Shown: piece by piece, positions 11,401 to 24,530 of the stretch | Layout of the letters: every line of letters starts with the position of its first letter | Position numbering within the stretch: position 1 is the stretch's first letter | Assembly: GCF_932526225.1 (NCBI RefSeq) | Contig: NC_064043.1 | Span: 16,304,085-16,368,084 of the forward strand | Source: Nematostella vectensis | Lineage: Eukaryota > Cnidaria > Anthozoa > Actiniaria > Edwardsiidae | Direction of reading: 5' to 3' | Length of the DNA stretch: 64,000 nucleotides | The notes under the pieces: generated by a model | What the model was told of the DNA's origin: nothing | The model's database searches: none | What the model saw: the letters and a program-made list of their open reading frames with translations, nothing else | Program-made: the position numbers and the translations under genes

Positions 11401-14400
11401 GTGTACTGTATATTGGGGAACAAGGAGAATGGGTGGCCCCTGAACCCTGTCGGTTGTTCATAGAGTATTTCTTGGGCTGGGAAATTCTTACCCTTGGTAA
11501 GTAGCTTTTCCCCTATCATTAACACATAATCTAAACATCCTATCTCAAAGATCCCAGGTACCTTCGGAAAACTAAAATCTTCAGGCTAAAAATAATAAAC
11601 ATAGGCTGAGCAAATACTCCAGTCCAAAGCCAGTGAGAAAAAAAAAGAGAACAAATCAATCGTTTGATTGCTTTGTTCACTGCAGTACCAGACCAGATAT
11701 AATTTACAGATGAAGGTAAAGAATGAAGATGAAAAAATGATTTTTATCATTGTAACTTAATAGATTATTTATTTTTTTCTATTATAATTATCGATGAGAG
11801 ATATGCTTTAAGAAGAAATAAAAGCTCGGCAAATATAAGTTTTGTATAAAAAGGGCACCCTTTTAAGGCCAATGTACAGGCTTGGCATCTTGACGCGCGA
11901 TGCCACAAATATAATTGAGTTAACTAGTATGCAAGTAAACTTTTGCCCTTGTGTGATTAGCGATTTTCAGATGAAGAAACATTATAGCTATAAGATTAAA
12001 AAAGAAAGAATGATAACAACAGTAGCATCCTTCCAAGCAGTTAAGGCAGAGCAATTCACCATTCGCAGTTTTTCATTTTTTTATATCTTCTCTCAATCAA
12101 TTGATTGCTTTGTTCAGAGCAGAAACAGACAAGACATAATTTACAAAGGATCACTCATTTATTCTCTTATCTGTATCACAAGACACGAGAAGATCAGATG
12201 AAAAAACGATTTTTCTCATTATAACTTAATAGATTATTTATTTTTTTCTATTATAATTATTGATGAAAGAATTGCTTTAAAAGGAAATAAAAGATCGGCA
12301 TATATAAGCCTTGTATAAATAGGGCACCCTTTTAAGGCCAATGTACAGGCTTGGCATCTTGAAGCGCGATGCCACAAATATAATTGAGTTAACTAGTATG
12401 CAAGTAAACTTTTGCCCTTGTGTGATTAGCGATTTTCAGATGAAGAAACATTATAACTATAACATTAAAAAAGAAAGAATGATAACAACGGTAACATCCT
12501 TCCAAGCAGTTAAGGCAGGGCAATTCACCATTCGCAGTTTTTTATTTTTTTTTATATCTTTTTTCAATCGTTTGATTGCTTTTGTTATAGAGCAGAAACA
12601 GACGAGACATAATTTACAAAGGATCACCCATTTATTGTCTCTTATCTGATTCACAAGACACGAGAAGATCAGATGAAAAAAACATTATATAACTATAAAA
12701 TTAAAACAGAAGAATGATAACAACAGTAACATCTTCTTCGTGGCGTGTGCTACCTTATAGGAAACAGAGAAGTCCCAAGTATCTGAGAAACCATCTGCGA
12801 TGTTAGTTGAAAATGAAAAACAAGGACGGAAACGAAGTTAAAGAAAAACTTAAAAACATTTGAAAATCTTTTTGAATCTCAATTAGAAATATTTAAAGAA
12901 TCAGACCGTGCGCACATAGGACCCAGTCCCACCCCTAAAACTGATTTTTCAACTCACGGTACTAGACCGCTTGTTGACGTTTCTGGTCGGGACTAGATAC
13001 CCCCCCGGTTAAGGCTAAGCAGGACAATCAGATTGTGATGCCGGAATTTTTTGACCCGAGGGACCACATGCCTGCAAACTCTTTTATGGCATCCAAGGCA
13101 GAGCACCAGATAATACTAGATGGGTGGCCAGTCTTCAGCAATACCCAGTCAAGCAAGCCAAAAAAAGAAAATATGGCATGTAGTCGTGGGTGGGGGTCTC
13201 CTTAGTTTACATGGCTGTTGTCACGCATTACAACGCCCCAGCGAAAGAACGATCTATCCATCAAGTTTATCTCTTTACGATCCTTTGTTTATATTGCCAG
13301 TTTGTTGGGAGAACGTGGCATCTCGTCAACTAGTGAACACACTGCATCTCGAGGACTAGTGGTTAATCAAAATCAAGCACTTCAATTTCCATACAGTCGC
13401 CAACAATTCTTGTGACTGTCCCCCAGCAGGCAAGGTCACCCCAGGTGGTGTACTGTATATTGGGGAACAAGGAGAATGGGTGGCCCCTGAAACCTGTCGG
13501 TTGTTCATAGAGTATTTCTTGGGCTGGGAAATTCTTACCCTTGGTAGGTAGCTTTTCCCCTATCATTAACACATAATCTAAACATCCTATCTCAAAGATC
13601 CCAGGTACCTTCGGAAAGCTAAAATCTTCAGGCTAAAAATAATAAACATAGGCTGAGCAAATACTCCAGTCCAAAGCCAGTGAGAAAAAAAAAGAGAACA
13701 AATCAATCGTTTGATTGCTTTGTTCACTGCAGTACCAGACCAGATATAATTTACAGATGAAGGTAAAGAATGAAGATGAAAAAATGATTTTTATCATTGT
13801 AACTTAATAGATTATTTATTTTTTTCTATTATAATTATCGATGAGAGATATGCTTTAAGAAGAAATAAAAGCTCGGCAAATATAAGTTTTGTATAAAAAG
13901 GGCACCCTTTTAAGGCCAATGTACAGGCTTGGCATCTTGACGCGCGATGCCACAAATATAATTGAGTTAACTAGTATGCAAGTAAACTTTTGCCCTTGTG
14001 TGATTAGCGATTTTCAGATGAAGAAACATTATAGCTATAAGATTAAAAAAGAAAGAATGATAACAACAGTAGCATCCTTCCAAGCAGTTAAGGCAGAGCA
14101 ATTCACCATTCGCAGTTTTTCATTTTTTTATATCTTCTCTCAATCAATTGATTGCTTTGTTCAGAGCAGAAACAGACAAGACATAATTTACAAAGGATCA
14201 CTCATTTATTCTCTTATCTGTATCACAAGACACGAGAAGATCAGATGAAAAAACGATTTTTCTCATTATAACTTAATAGATTATTTATTTTTTTCTATTA
14301 TAATTATTGATGAAAGAATTGCTTTAAAAGGAAATAAAAGATCGGCATATATAAGCCTTGTATAAATAGGGCACCCTTTTAAGGCCAATGTACAGGCTTG

Positions 14401-17400
14401 GCATCTTGAAGCGCGATGCCACAAATATAATTGAGTTAACTAGTATGCAAGTAAACTTTTGCCCTTGTGTGATTAGCGATTTTCAGATGAAGTAACATTA
14501 TAACTATAACATTAAAAAAGAAAGAATGATAACAACGGTAACATCCTTCCAAGCAGTTAAGGCAGGGCAATTCACCATTCGCAGTTTTTTATTTTTTTTT
14601 TATATCTTTTTTCAATCGTTTGATTGCTTTTGTTATAGAGCAGAAACAGACGAGACATAATTTACAAAGGATCACCCATTTATTGTCTCTTATCTGATTC
14701 ACAAGACACGAGAAGATCAGATGAAAAAAACATTATATAACTATAAAATTAAAACAGAAGAATGATAACAACAGTAACATCTTCTTCGTGGCGTGTGCTA
14801 CCTTATAGGAAACAGAGAAGTCCCAAGTATCTGAGAAACCATCTGCGATGTTAGTTGAAAATGAAAAACAAGGACGGAAACGAAGTTAAAGAAAAACTTA
14901 AAAACATTTGAAAATCTTTTTGAATCTCAATTAGAAATATTTAAAGAATCAGACCGTGCGCACATAGGACCCAGTCCCACCCCTGAAACTGATTTTTCAA
15001 CTCACGGTACTAGACCGCTTGTTGACGTTTCTGGTCGGGACTAGATACCCCCCCGGTTAAGGCTGAGCAGGACAATCAGATTGTGATGCCGGAATTTTTT
15101 GACCCGAGGGACCACATGCCTGCAAACTCTTTTATGGCATCCAAGGCAGAGCACCAGATAATACTAGATGGGTGGCCAGTCTTCAGCAATACCCAGTCAA
15201 GCAAGCCAAAAAAAGAAAATATGGCATGTAGTCGTGGGTGGGGGTCTCCTTAGTTTACATGGCTGTTGTCACGCATTACAACGCCCCAGCGAAAGAACGA
15301 TCTATCCATCAAGTTTATCCATTTACGATCCTTTGTTTATATTGCCAGTTTGTTGGGAGAACGTGGCATCTCGTCAACTAGTGAACACACTGCATCTCGA
15401 GGACTAGTGGTTAATCAAAGTCAAGCTCTTCAATTTCCAACAATTCGCCAACAATTCTTGTGACTGTCCCCCAGCAGGCAAGGTCACCCCAGGTGGTGTG
15501 CTGTATATTGGGGAACAAGGAGAATGGGTGGCCCCTGAACCCTGTCGGTTGTTCATAGAGTATTTCTTGGGCTGGGAAATTCTTACCCTTGGTAAGTAGC
15601 TTTTCCCCTATCATTAACACATAATCTAAACATCCTATCTCAAAGATCCCAGGTACTTTCGGAAAACTAAAATCTTCAGGCTAAAATAATAAACATAGGC
15701 TGAGCAAATACTCCAGTCCACAGCCAGTGAGAAAAAAAAAGAGAACAAATCAATCGTTTGATTGCTTTGTTCACTGCAGTACCAGACCAGATATAATTTA
15801 CAGATGAAGATAAAGAATGAAGATGAAAAAATAATTTTTTTCATTGTAACTTAATAGATTATTTATTTTTTTCTATTATAATTATCGATGAGAGATATGC
15901 TTTAAGAAGAAATAAAAGCTCGGCAAATATAGGTTTTGTATAAAAAGGGCACCCTTTTAAGGCCAATGTACAGGCTTGGCATCTTGACGCGCGATGCCAC
16001 AAATATAATTGAGTTAACTAGTATGCAAGTAAACTTTTGCCCTTGTGTGATTAGCGATTTTCAGATGAAGAAACATTATAGCTATAAGATTAAAAAAGAA
16101 AGAATGATAACAACAGTAGCATCCTTCCAAGCAGTTAAGGCAGAGCAATTCACCATTCGCAGTTTTTCATTTTTTTATATCTTCTCTCAATCAATTGATT
16201 GCTTTGTTCAGAGCAGAAACAGACAAGACATAATTTACAAAGGATCACCCATTTATTGTCTCTTATCTGATTCACAAGACACGAGAAGATCAGATGAAAA
16301 AAAGATTTTTCTCATTAAAACTTAATAGATTATTTAATTTTTTCTATTATAATGATTGATGAAAGAATTGCTTTAAAAGGAAATAAAAGCTCGGAATATA
16401 TAAGCCTTGTATAAATAGGGCACCCTTTTAAGGCCAATGTACAGGCTTAGCACCTTGAAGCGCGATGCCACAAATATAATTGAGTTAACTAGTATGCAAG
16501 TAAACTTTTGCCCTTGTGTGATTAGCGATTTTCAGATGAAGAAACATTATAACTATAACATTAAAAAAGAAAGAATGATAACAACGGTAACATCCTTCCA
16601 AGCAGTTAAGGCAGGGCAGTTCACCATTCGCAGTTTTTTATTTTTTTTTTATATCTTTTTTCAATCGTTTGATTGCTTTTGTTATAGAGCAGAAACAGAC
16701 GAGACATAATTTACAAAGGATCACCCATTTATTGTCTCTTATCTGATTCACAAGACACGAGAAGATCAGATGAAAAAAACATTATATAACTATAAAATTA
16801 AAACAGAACGAATGATAACAATAGTAACATCTTCTTCGTGGCGTGTGCTACCTTATAGGAAACAGAGAAGTCCCAAGTATCTGAGAAACCATCTGCGATG
16901 TTAGTTGAAGATGAAGAACAAGGACAGAAACGAAGTTAAAGAAAAACTTAAAAACAATTTGAAATTCTTTTTGAATCTCAATTAGAAATATTTAAAAAAT
17001 AAGACCGTGCGCACATAGGACCCAGTCCCACCCCTGAAACTGATTTTTCAACTCACTTGCTTCTTCGTGGCGTGTGCTACCTAATAGCAAACAGAGAAGG
17101 CCCAAGTATCTGAGACTGATTTCTCGACTCTCACTTGCCTCTTAGTGGCGTGTCCTACTTTATAGCAAACAGAGAAGTCCAAAATATCAAGCGGTACTAG
17201 ACCGCTTGTTGACGTTTCTGGTCGGGACTGGATACTCCCCCGGTTAAGGCTAAGCAGGACAATCAGATTGTGATGCCGAAATTTTTTGACCCGAGGGACC
17301 ACATGCCTGCAAACTCTTTTACGGCATCCAAGGCAGAGCACCAGATAATACTAGATGGGTGGCCAGTCTTCAGCAATACCCAGTCAAGCAAGCCAAAAAA

Positions 17401-20150
17401 AGAAAATATGGCATGTAGTCGTGGGTGGGGGTCTCCTTAGTTTACATGGCTGTTGTCACGCATTACAACGCCCAAGCGAAAGAACGATCTATCCATCACG
17501 TTTCTTTACGATCCTTTGTTTATATTGCCAGTTTGTTGGGAGAACGTGGCATCTCATCAACTAGTGAACACACTGCATCTTGAGGACTAGTGGTTAATCA
17601 AAGTCAAGCTCTTCAATTTCCATACAGTCGCCAACAATTCTTGTGACTGTACCCCAGCAGGCAAGGTCACCCCAGGTGGTGTACTGTATATTGGGGAACA
17701 AGGAGAATGGGTAGCCTCTGAACCCTGTCGGTTGTTCATAGAGAATTTCTTGGGCTGGGAAGTTCTTACCCTTGGTAAGTAGCTTTTCCCCTATCATTAA
17801 CACATAATCTAAACATCCCATCTCAAAGATCCCAGGTACCTTCGGAAAGCTAAAATCTTCAGGCTAAAATAATAAACATAGGCTGAGCAAATCCTCCAGT
17901 CCAAAGCCAGTGAGAAAAAAAAGAGAACAAATCAATCGTTTGATTGCTTTGTTCACTGCAGTACCAGACCAGATATAATTTACAGATGAAGATAAAGAAT
18001 GAACATGAAAAAATGATTTTTATCATTCTAACTTAATAGATTTTTTTTTTTCTTTTATAATTTTCGATGAGAGATATGCTTTAAGAAAAAATAAAAGCTC
18101 GGCAAATATAAGTTTTGTATAAAAAGGGCACCCTTTTAAGGCCAATGTACAGGCTTGGCATCTTGACGCGCGATGCCACAAATATAATTGAGTTAACTAG
18201 TATGCAAGTAAACTTTTGCCCTTGTGTGATTAGCGATTTTCAGATGAAGAAACATTATAGCTATAAGATTAAAAAAGAAAGAATGATAACAACAGTAGCA
18301 TCCTTCCAAGCAGTTAAGGCAGAGCAATTCACCATTCGCAGTTTTTCATTTTTTTATATCTTCTCTCAATCAATTGATTGCTTTGTTCAGAGCAGAAACA
18401 GACAAGACATAATTTACAAAGGATCACTCATTTATTCTCTTATCTGTATCACAAGACACGAGAAGATCAAATGAAAAAACGATTTTTGTCATTATAACTT
18501 AATAGATTATTTAATTTTTTTCTATTATAATTATTGATGAAAGAATTGCTTTAAAAGGAAATAAAAGATCGGCATATATAAGCCTTGTATAAATAGGGCA
18601 CCCTTCTAAGGCCAATGTACAGGCTTGGCATCTTGAAGCGCGATGCCACAAATATAATTGAGTTAACTAGTATGCAAGTAAACTTTTGCCCTTGTGTGAT
18701 TAGCGATTTTCAGATGAAGAAACATGATAACTATAACATTAAAAAAGAAAGAATAATAACAACGGTAACATCCTTCCAAGCAGTTAAGGCAGGGCAATTC
18801 ACCATTCGCAGTTTTTTTATTTTTTTATATCTTTTTTCAATCGTTTGATTGCTTTGTTTTAGAGCAGAAACAGACGAGACATAATTTACAAAGGATCACC
18901 CATTTATTGTCTCTTATCTGATTCACAAGACACGAGAAGATCAGATGAAAAAAAGATTATATAACTATAAAATTAAAACAGAAGAATGATAACAACAGTA
19001 ACATCTTCTTCGTGGCGTGTGCTACCTTATAGGAAACAGAGAAGTCCCAAGTATCTGAGAAACCATCTGCGATGTTAGTTGAAGATGAAGAACAAGGACA
19101 GAAACGAAGTTAAAGAAAAACTTAAAAACATTTGAAAATCTTTTTGAATCTCAATTAGAAATATTTAAAGAATCAGACCGTGCGCACATAGGACCCAGTC
19201 CCACCACTGAAACTGATTTTTCAACTCACTTGCTTCTTCGTGGCGTGTGCTACCTAATAGCAAACCGAGAAGTCCCAAGTATCTGAGACTGATTTCTCGA
19301 CTCTCACTTGCCTCTTCGTGGCGTGTCCTACTTTATAGCAAACAGAGAAGTCCAAAATATCAAGCGGTACTAGAACGCTTGTTGACGTTTCTTGTCGGGA
19401 CTAGATACCCCCCCGGTTAAGGCTAAGCAGGACAATCAGATTGTGATGCCGGAATTTTTTGACCCGAGGGACCACATGCCTGCAAACTCTTTTATGGCAT
19501 CCAAGGCAGAGCACCAGATAATACTAGATGGGTGGCCAGTTTTCAGCAATACCCAGTCAAGCAAGCCAAAAAAAGAAAATATGGCATGTAGTCGTGGGTG
19601 GGGGTCTCCTTAGTTTACATGGCTGTTGTCACGCATTACAACGCCCCAGCGAAAGAACGATCTATCCATCAAGTTTATCTCTTTACGATCCTTTGTTTAT
19701 ATTGCCAGTTTGTTGGGAGAACGTGGCATCTCGTCAACTAGTGAACACACTGCATCTCGAAGACTAGTGGTTAATCAAAGTCAAGCACTTCAATTTCCAT
19801 ACAGTCGCCAACAATTCTTGTGACTGTACCCCAGCAGGCAAGGTCACCCCAGGTGGTGAACTGTATATTGGGGAACAAGGGGAATGGGTGGCCCCTGAAC
19901 CCTGTCGGTTGTTCATAGAGTATTTATCGGGCTGGGAAATTCTTACCCTTGGTAAGTAGCTTTTCCCCTATTATTAACACATATTCTAAACATCCTATCT
20001 CAAAGATCCCAGGTACCTTCGGAAAACTAAAATCTTCAGGCTAAAATAATAAACATAGGCTGAGCAAATACTCCAGTCCAAACCCAGTGAGAAAAAAAAG
20101 AGAACAAATCAATCGTTTGATTGCTTTGTTCACTGCAGTACCAGACCAGA

Positions 20151-20179
20151 CATCATTCTTCATCTTCATCTGTAAATTA
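20151..20179. other. Microinversion of about 29 bp in one array unit
   Basis: In other units the A module reads taatttacagatgaag and onward; here the reverse complement (ending catctgtaaatta) stands at the same place between unchanged flanks (ccagaccaga before, gatgaagaaatg after). Confidence 0.7.
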
Positions 20180-20658
20180 AGATGAAGAAATGATTTTTAT
20201 CATTGTAACTTAATAGATTATTTATTTTTTTATATTATAATTATCGATCAGAGATATGCTTTAAGAAGAAATAAAAGCTCGGCAAATATAAGTTTTGTAT
20301 AAATAGGGCACCCTTTTAAGGCCAATGTACAGGCTTGGCATCTTGACGCGCGATGCCACTTATATATTTGAGTTAACTAGTATGCAAGTAAACTTTTGCC
20401 CTTGTGTGATTGGCGATTTTCAGATGAAGAAACATTATAGCTATAAGATTAAAAAAGAAAGAATGATAACAACAGTAGCATCCTTCCAAGCAGTTAAGGC
20501 AGAGCAATTCACCATTCGCAGTTTTTCATTTTTTTATATCTTCTCTCAATCGTTTGATTGCTTTGTTCAGAGCAGAAACAGACGAGACATAATTTACAAA
20601 GGATCACCCATTTATTCTCTTATCTGTATCACAAGACACGAGAAGATCAGATGAAAAC

Positions 20659-23219
20659 ACGATTTTTCTCATTATAACTTAATAGATTATTAATTTTTTT
20701 CTATTATAATTATTGATGAAAGAATTGCTTTAAAGGAAATAAAAGCTCGGCATATATAAGCCTTGTATAAATAGGGCACCCTTTTAAGGCCAATGTACAG
20801 GCTTGGCATCTTGAAGCGCGATGCCACAAATATAATTGAGTTAGCTAGTATGCAAGTAAACTTTTGCCCTTGTGTGATTAGCGATTTTCAGATGAAGAAA
20901 CATTATAACTATAACATTAAAAAAGAAAGAATGATAACAACAGTAGCATCCTTCCAAGCAGTTAAGGCAGAGTAATTTACCATTCGCAGTTTTTCATTTT
21001 TTTATATCTTCTCTCAATCGTTTGATTGCTTTGTTCAGAGCAGAAACAGACGAGACATAATTTACAAAGGATCACCCATTTATTGTCTCTTATCTGATTC
21101 ACAAGACACGAGAAGGTCAGATGAAGTATCCCAAGTATCTGAGACTGATTTCTCGACTCTCACTTGCCTCTTCGTGGCGTGTCCTACTTTATAGCAAACA
21201 GAGAAGTCCAAAATATCAAGCGGTACTAGACCGTTTGTTGACGTTTCTGGTCGGGACTGGATACTCCCCCGGTTAAGGCTAAGCAGGACAATCAGATTGT
21301 GATGCCGAAATTTTTTGACCCGAGGGACCACATGCCTGCAAACTCTTTTATGGCATCCAAGGCAGAGCACCAGATAATACTAGATGGGTGGCCAGTCTTC
21401 AGCAATACCCAGTCAAGCAAGCCAAAAAAAGAAAATATGGCATGTAGTCGTGGGTGGAGGTCTCCTTAGTTTACATGGCTGTTGTCACGCATTACAACGC
21501 CCCAGCGAAAGAACGATCTATCCATCAAGTTTATCTCTTTACGATCCTTTGTTTATATTGCCAGTTTGTTGGGAGAACGTGGCATCTCATCAACTAGTGA
21601 ACACACTGCATCTCGAGGACTAGTGGTTAATCAAAGTCAAGCACTTCAATTTCCATACAGTCGCCAACAATTATTGTGACTGTACCCCAGCAGGCAAGGT
21701 CACCCCAGGTGGTGTACTGCATATTGGGGAACAAGGGGAATGGGTGGCCCCTGAACCCTGTCGGTTGTTCATAGAGTATTTATCGGGCTGGGAAATTCTT
21801 ACCCTTGGTAAGTAGCTTTTCCCCTATCATTAACACATATTCTAAACATCCTATCTCAAAGATCCCAGGTACCTTCGGAAAGCTAAAATCTTCAGGCTAA
21901 AATAATAAACATAGGCTGAGCAAATACTCAGTAAAAAACACGATTTTTCTCATTATAACTTAATAGATTATTAATTTTTTTCTATTATAATTATTGATGA
22001 AAGAATTGCTTTAAAGGAAATAAAAGCTCGGCATATATAAGCCTTGTATAAATAGGGCACCCTTTTAAGGCCAATGTACAGGCTTGGCATCTTGAAGCGC
22101 GATGCCACAAATATAATTGAGTTAGCTAGTATGCAAGTAAACTTTTGCCCTTGTGTGATTAGCGATTTTCAGATGAAGAAACATTATAACTATAACATTA
22201 AAAAAGAAAGAATGATAACAACAGTAGCATCCTTCCAAGCAGTTAAGGCAGAGTAATTTACCATTCGCAGTTTTTCATTTTTTTATATCTTCTCTCAATC
22301 GTTTGATTGCTTTGTTCAGAGCAGAAACAGACGAGACATAATTTACAAAGGATCACCCATTTATTGTCTCTTATCTGATTCACAAGACACGAGAAGGTCA
22401 GATGAAGTATCCCAAGTATCTGAGACTGATTTCTCGACTCTCACTTGCCTCTTCGTGGCGTGTCCTACTTTATAGCAAACAGAGAAGTCCAAAATATCAA
22501 GCGGTACTAGACCGTTTGTTGACGTTTCTGGTCGGGACTGGATACTCCCCCGGTTAAGGCTAAGCAGGACAATCAGATTGTGATGCCGAAATTTTTTGAC
22601 CCGAGGGACCACATGCCTGCAAACTCTTTTATGGCATCCAAGGCAGAGCACCAGATAATACTAGATGGGTGGCCAGTCTTCAGCAATACCCAGTCAAGCA
22701 AGCCAAAAAAAGAAAATATGGCATGTAGTCGTGGGTGGAGGTCTCCTTAGTTTACATGGCTGTTGTCACGCATTACAACGCCCCAGCGAAAGAACGATCT
22801 ATCCATCAAGTTTATCTCTTTACGATCCTTTGTTTATATTGCCAGTTTGTTGGGAGAACGTGGCATCTCATCAACTAGTGAACACACTGCATCTCGAGGA
22901 CTAGTGGTTAATCAAAGTCAAGCACTTCAATTTCCATACAGTCGCCAACAATTATTGTGACTGTACCCCAGCAGGCAAGGTCACCCCAGGTGGTGTACTG
23001 CATATTGGGGAACAAGGGGAATGGGTGGCCCCTGAACCCTGTCGGTTGTTCATAGAGTATTTATCGGGCTGGGAAATTCTTACCCTTGGTAAGTAGCTTT
23101 TCCCCTATCATTAACACATATTCTAAACATCCTATCTCAAAGATCCCAGGTACCTTCGGGAAGCTAAAATCTTCAGGCTAAAATAATAAACATAGGCTGA
23201 GCAAATACTCCAGTCCAAA
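20659..23219. repeat. Recent direct duplication of 1281 bp inside the array
   Basis: Landmarks at 20793, 21080, 21384 and 21482 reappear exactly 1281 bp later (22074, 22361, 22665, 22763) with identical translations. The junction near 21930-21940 fuses gcaaatactc directly to a B-type tail (aaaacacgatttttctc), skipping the A-type promoter module seen in other units. This marks the duplication breakpoint. Confidence 0.75.
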
Positions 23220-24286
23220 CCCAGTGAGAAAAAAAAAGAGAACAAATCAATCGTTTGATTGTATTGTTCACTGCAGTACCAGACCAGACATAATTTTCAG
23301 ATGAAGATGAAGATGAAGAAATGATTTTTATCATTGTAACTTAATAGATTATTTATTTTTTTCTATTAGAATTATCGATGAGGGAATTGCTTTAAAAAGA
23401 AATAAAAGCTCGACAAATATAAGTTTTGTATAAATAGGGCACCCTTTTAAGGCCAATGTACAGGCTTGGCATCTTGACGCGCGATGCCACTTATATATTT
23501 GAGTTAACTAGTATGCAAGTAAACTTTTGCCCTTGTGTGATTAGCGATTTTCAGATGAAGAAACATTCTAACTATAACATTAAAAAAGAAAGAATGATAA
23601 CAACAGTAGCATCCTTCCAAGCAGTTAAGGCAGAGCAATTTACCATTCGCAGTTTTTCAATTTTTTATATCTTCTCTCAATCGTTTGATTGCTTTGTTCA
23701 GAGCAGAAACAGACGAGACATAATTTACAAAGGATCATCCATTTATTGTCTCTTATCTGTATCACAAGACACGAGAAGATCAGATGAAAAAGCGATTTTT
23801 CTCATTATAACTTAATAGATTATTTAATTTTTTCTATTATAATTATTGATGAAAGAATTGCTTTAAAAGGAAATAAAAGCTCGGCATATATAAGCCTTGT
23901 ATAAATAGGGCACCCTTTTAAGGCCAATGTACAGGCTTGGCATCTTGAAGCGCGATGCCACAAATATAATTGAGTTAACTAGTATGCAAGTAAACTTTTG
24001 CCCTTGTGTGATTAGCGATTTTCAGATGAAGAAACATTATAACTATAACATTAAAAAAGAAAGAATGATAACAACAGTAGCATCCTTCCAAGCAGTTAAG
24101 GCAGAGCAATTTACCATTCGCAGTTTTTCATTTTTTTATATCTTCTCTCAATCGTTTGATTGCTTTGTTCAGAGCAGAAACAGACGAGACATAATTTACA
24201 AAGGATCACCCATTTATTGTCTCTTATCTGATTCACAAGACACGAGAAGATCAGATACATTACTCCTATCACACCAATAACCAGAT

Positions 24287-24530
24287 CTAATGGAGTGTCG
24301 AACCCTGTCATAGACTTTATTACTTGCTCATTTTGCAATCTTTTTTGTTGTATTTGATGTAAGCTTAGCGGTATGATTTACATTGTACAAACTGGTCCCA
24401 TGCTCCGCACAGGTTTTGGTGAACACCGCAACGATGTAATAAACCAATGTCATCAGAGGCTTCTGATTCATCACCCCTAAACAGTGTTCATGGTTTCACG
24501 CCATGACGCCCTGTGGTTCCCAATAAGGGC
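24287..24530 (+). pseudogene. Decayed GIY-YIG endonuclease fragment
   Basis: One frame, interrupted by TGA and TAA, reads NPVIDFITCSFCN, then (after the stop) CKLSGMIYIVQTGPMLRTG and FGEHRNDVIN. The series C-x2-C ... C-x(4)-MIYIVQTG-x-R-x-FGEHRxDV matches the pattern known for GIY-YIG domains of Penelope-like and related retroelements (Y-I-G-x-T-G-R-x-L-x-x-RF-x-EH). The catalytic glycine of YIG is valine here. It begins about 30 bp after the array ends. Confidence 0.5.

Larger units (their letters stand above)
6580..24256. repeat. 17.7-kb complex tandem array, about nine units of 1.28-2.19 kb
   Basis: The motif gatgggtggccagt recurs at 7654, 9364, 11073, 13120, 15168, 17355, 19528, 21384 and 22665. 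Spacings are 1710, 1709, 2047, 2048, 2187, 2173, 1856 and 1281 bp. Each unit combines a promoter-like TATA module (one or two per unit), an intron-like AT-rich stretch, a roughly 80-bp subrepeat built on tagcaaacagagaagtcc, and a 500-bp block with exon-like frames on both strands. Units are nearly identical, differing by scattered substitutions and by gain or loss of the second TATA module. That points to recent unequal exchange or conversion. The left edge is a partial module near 6580; the right edge ends within a module at 24256. It could be an amplified gene cluster with spacers, or a satellite made from a gene fragment. Confidence 0.9.

Noticed and set aside
11842-12201. Plus-strand frames of 101-129 codons beginning MYRLG in each array unit
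   Set aside because: They run through intron-like T-rich tracts, lengths differ between copies through frameshifts and stops, and the start lies at the expected transcription start.
6580-24256. CRISPR array or a cluster of small secreted Cys-rich peptide genes
   Set aside because: Units are over 1 kb with no short repeat-spacer pattern, and no frame has a signal peptide followed by a Cys-rich peptide.
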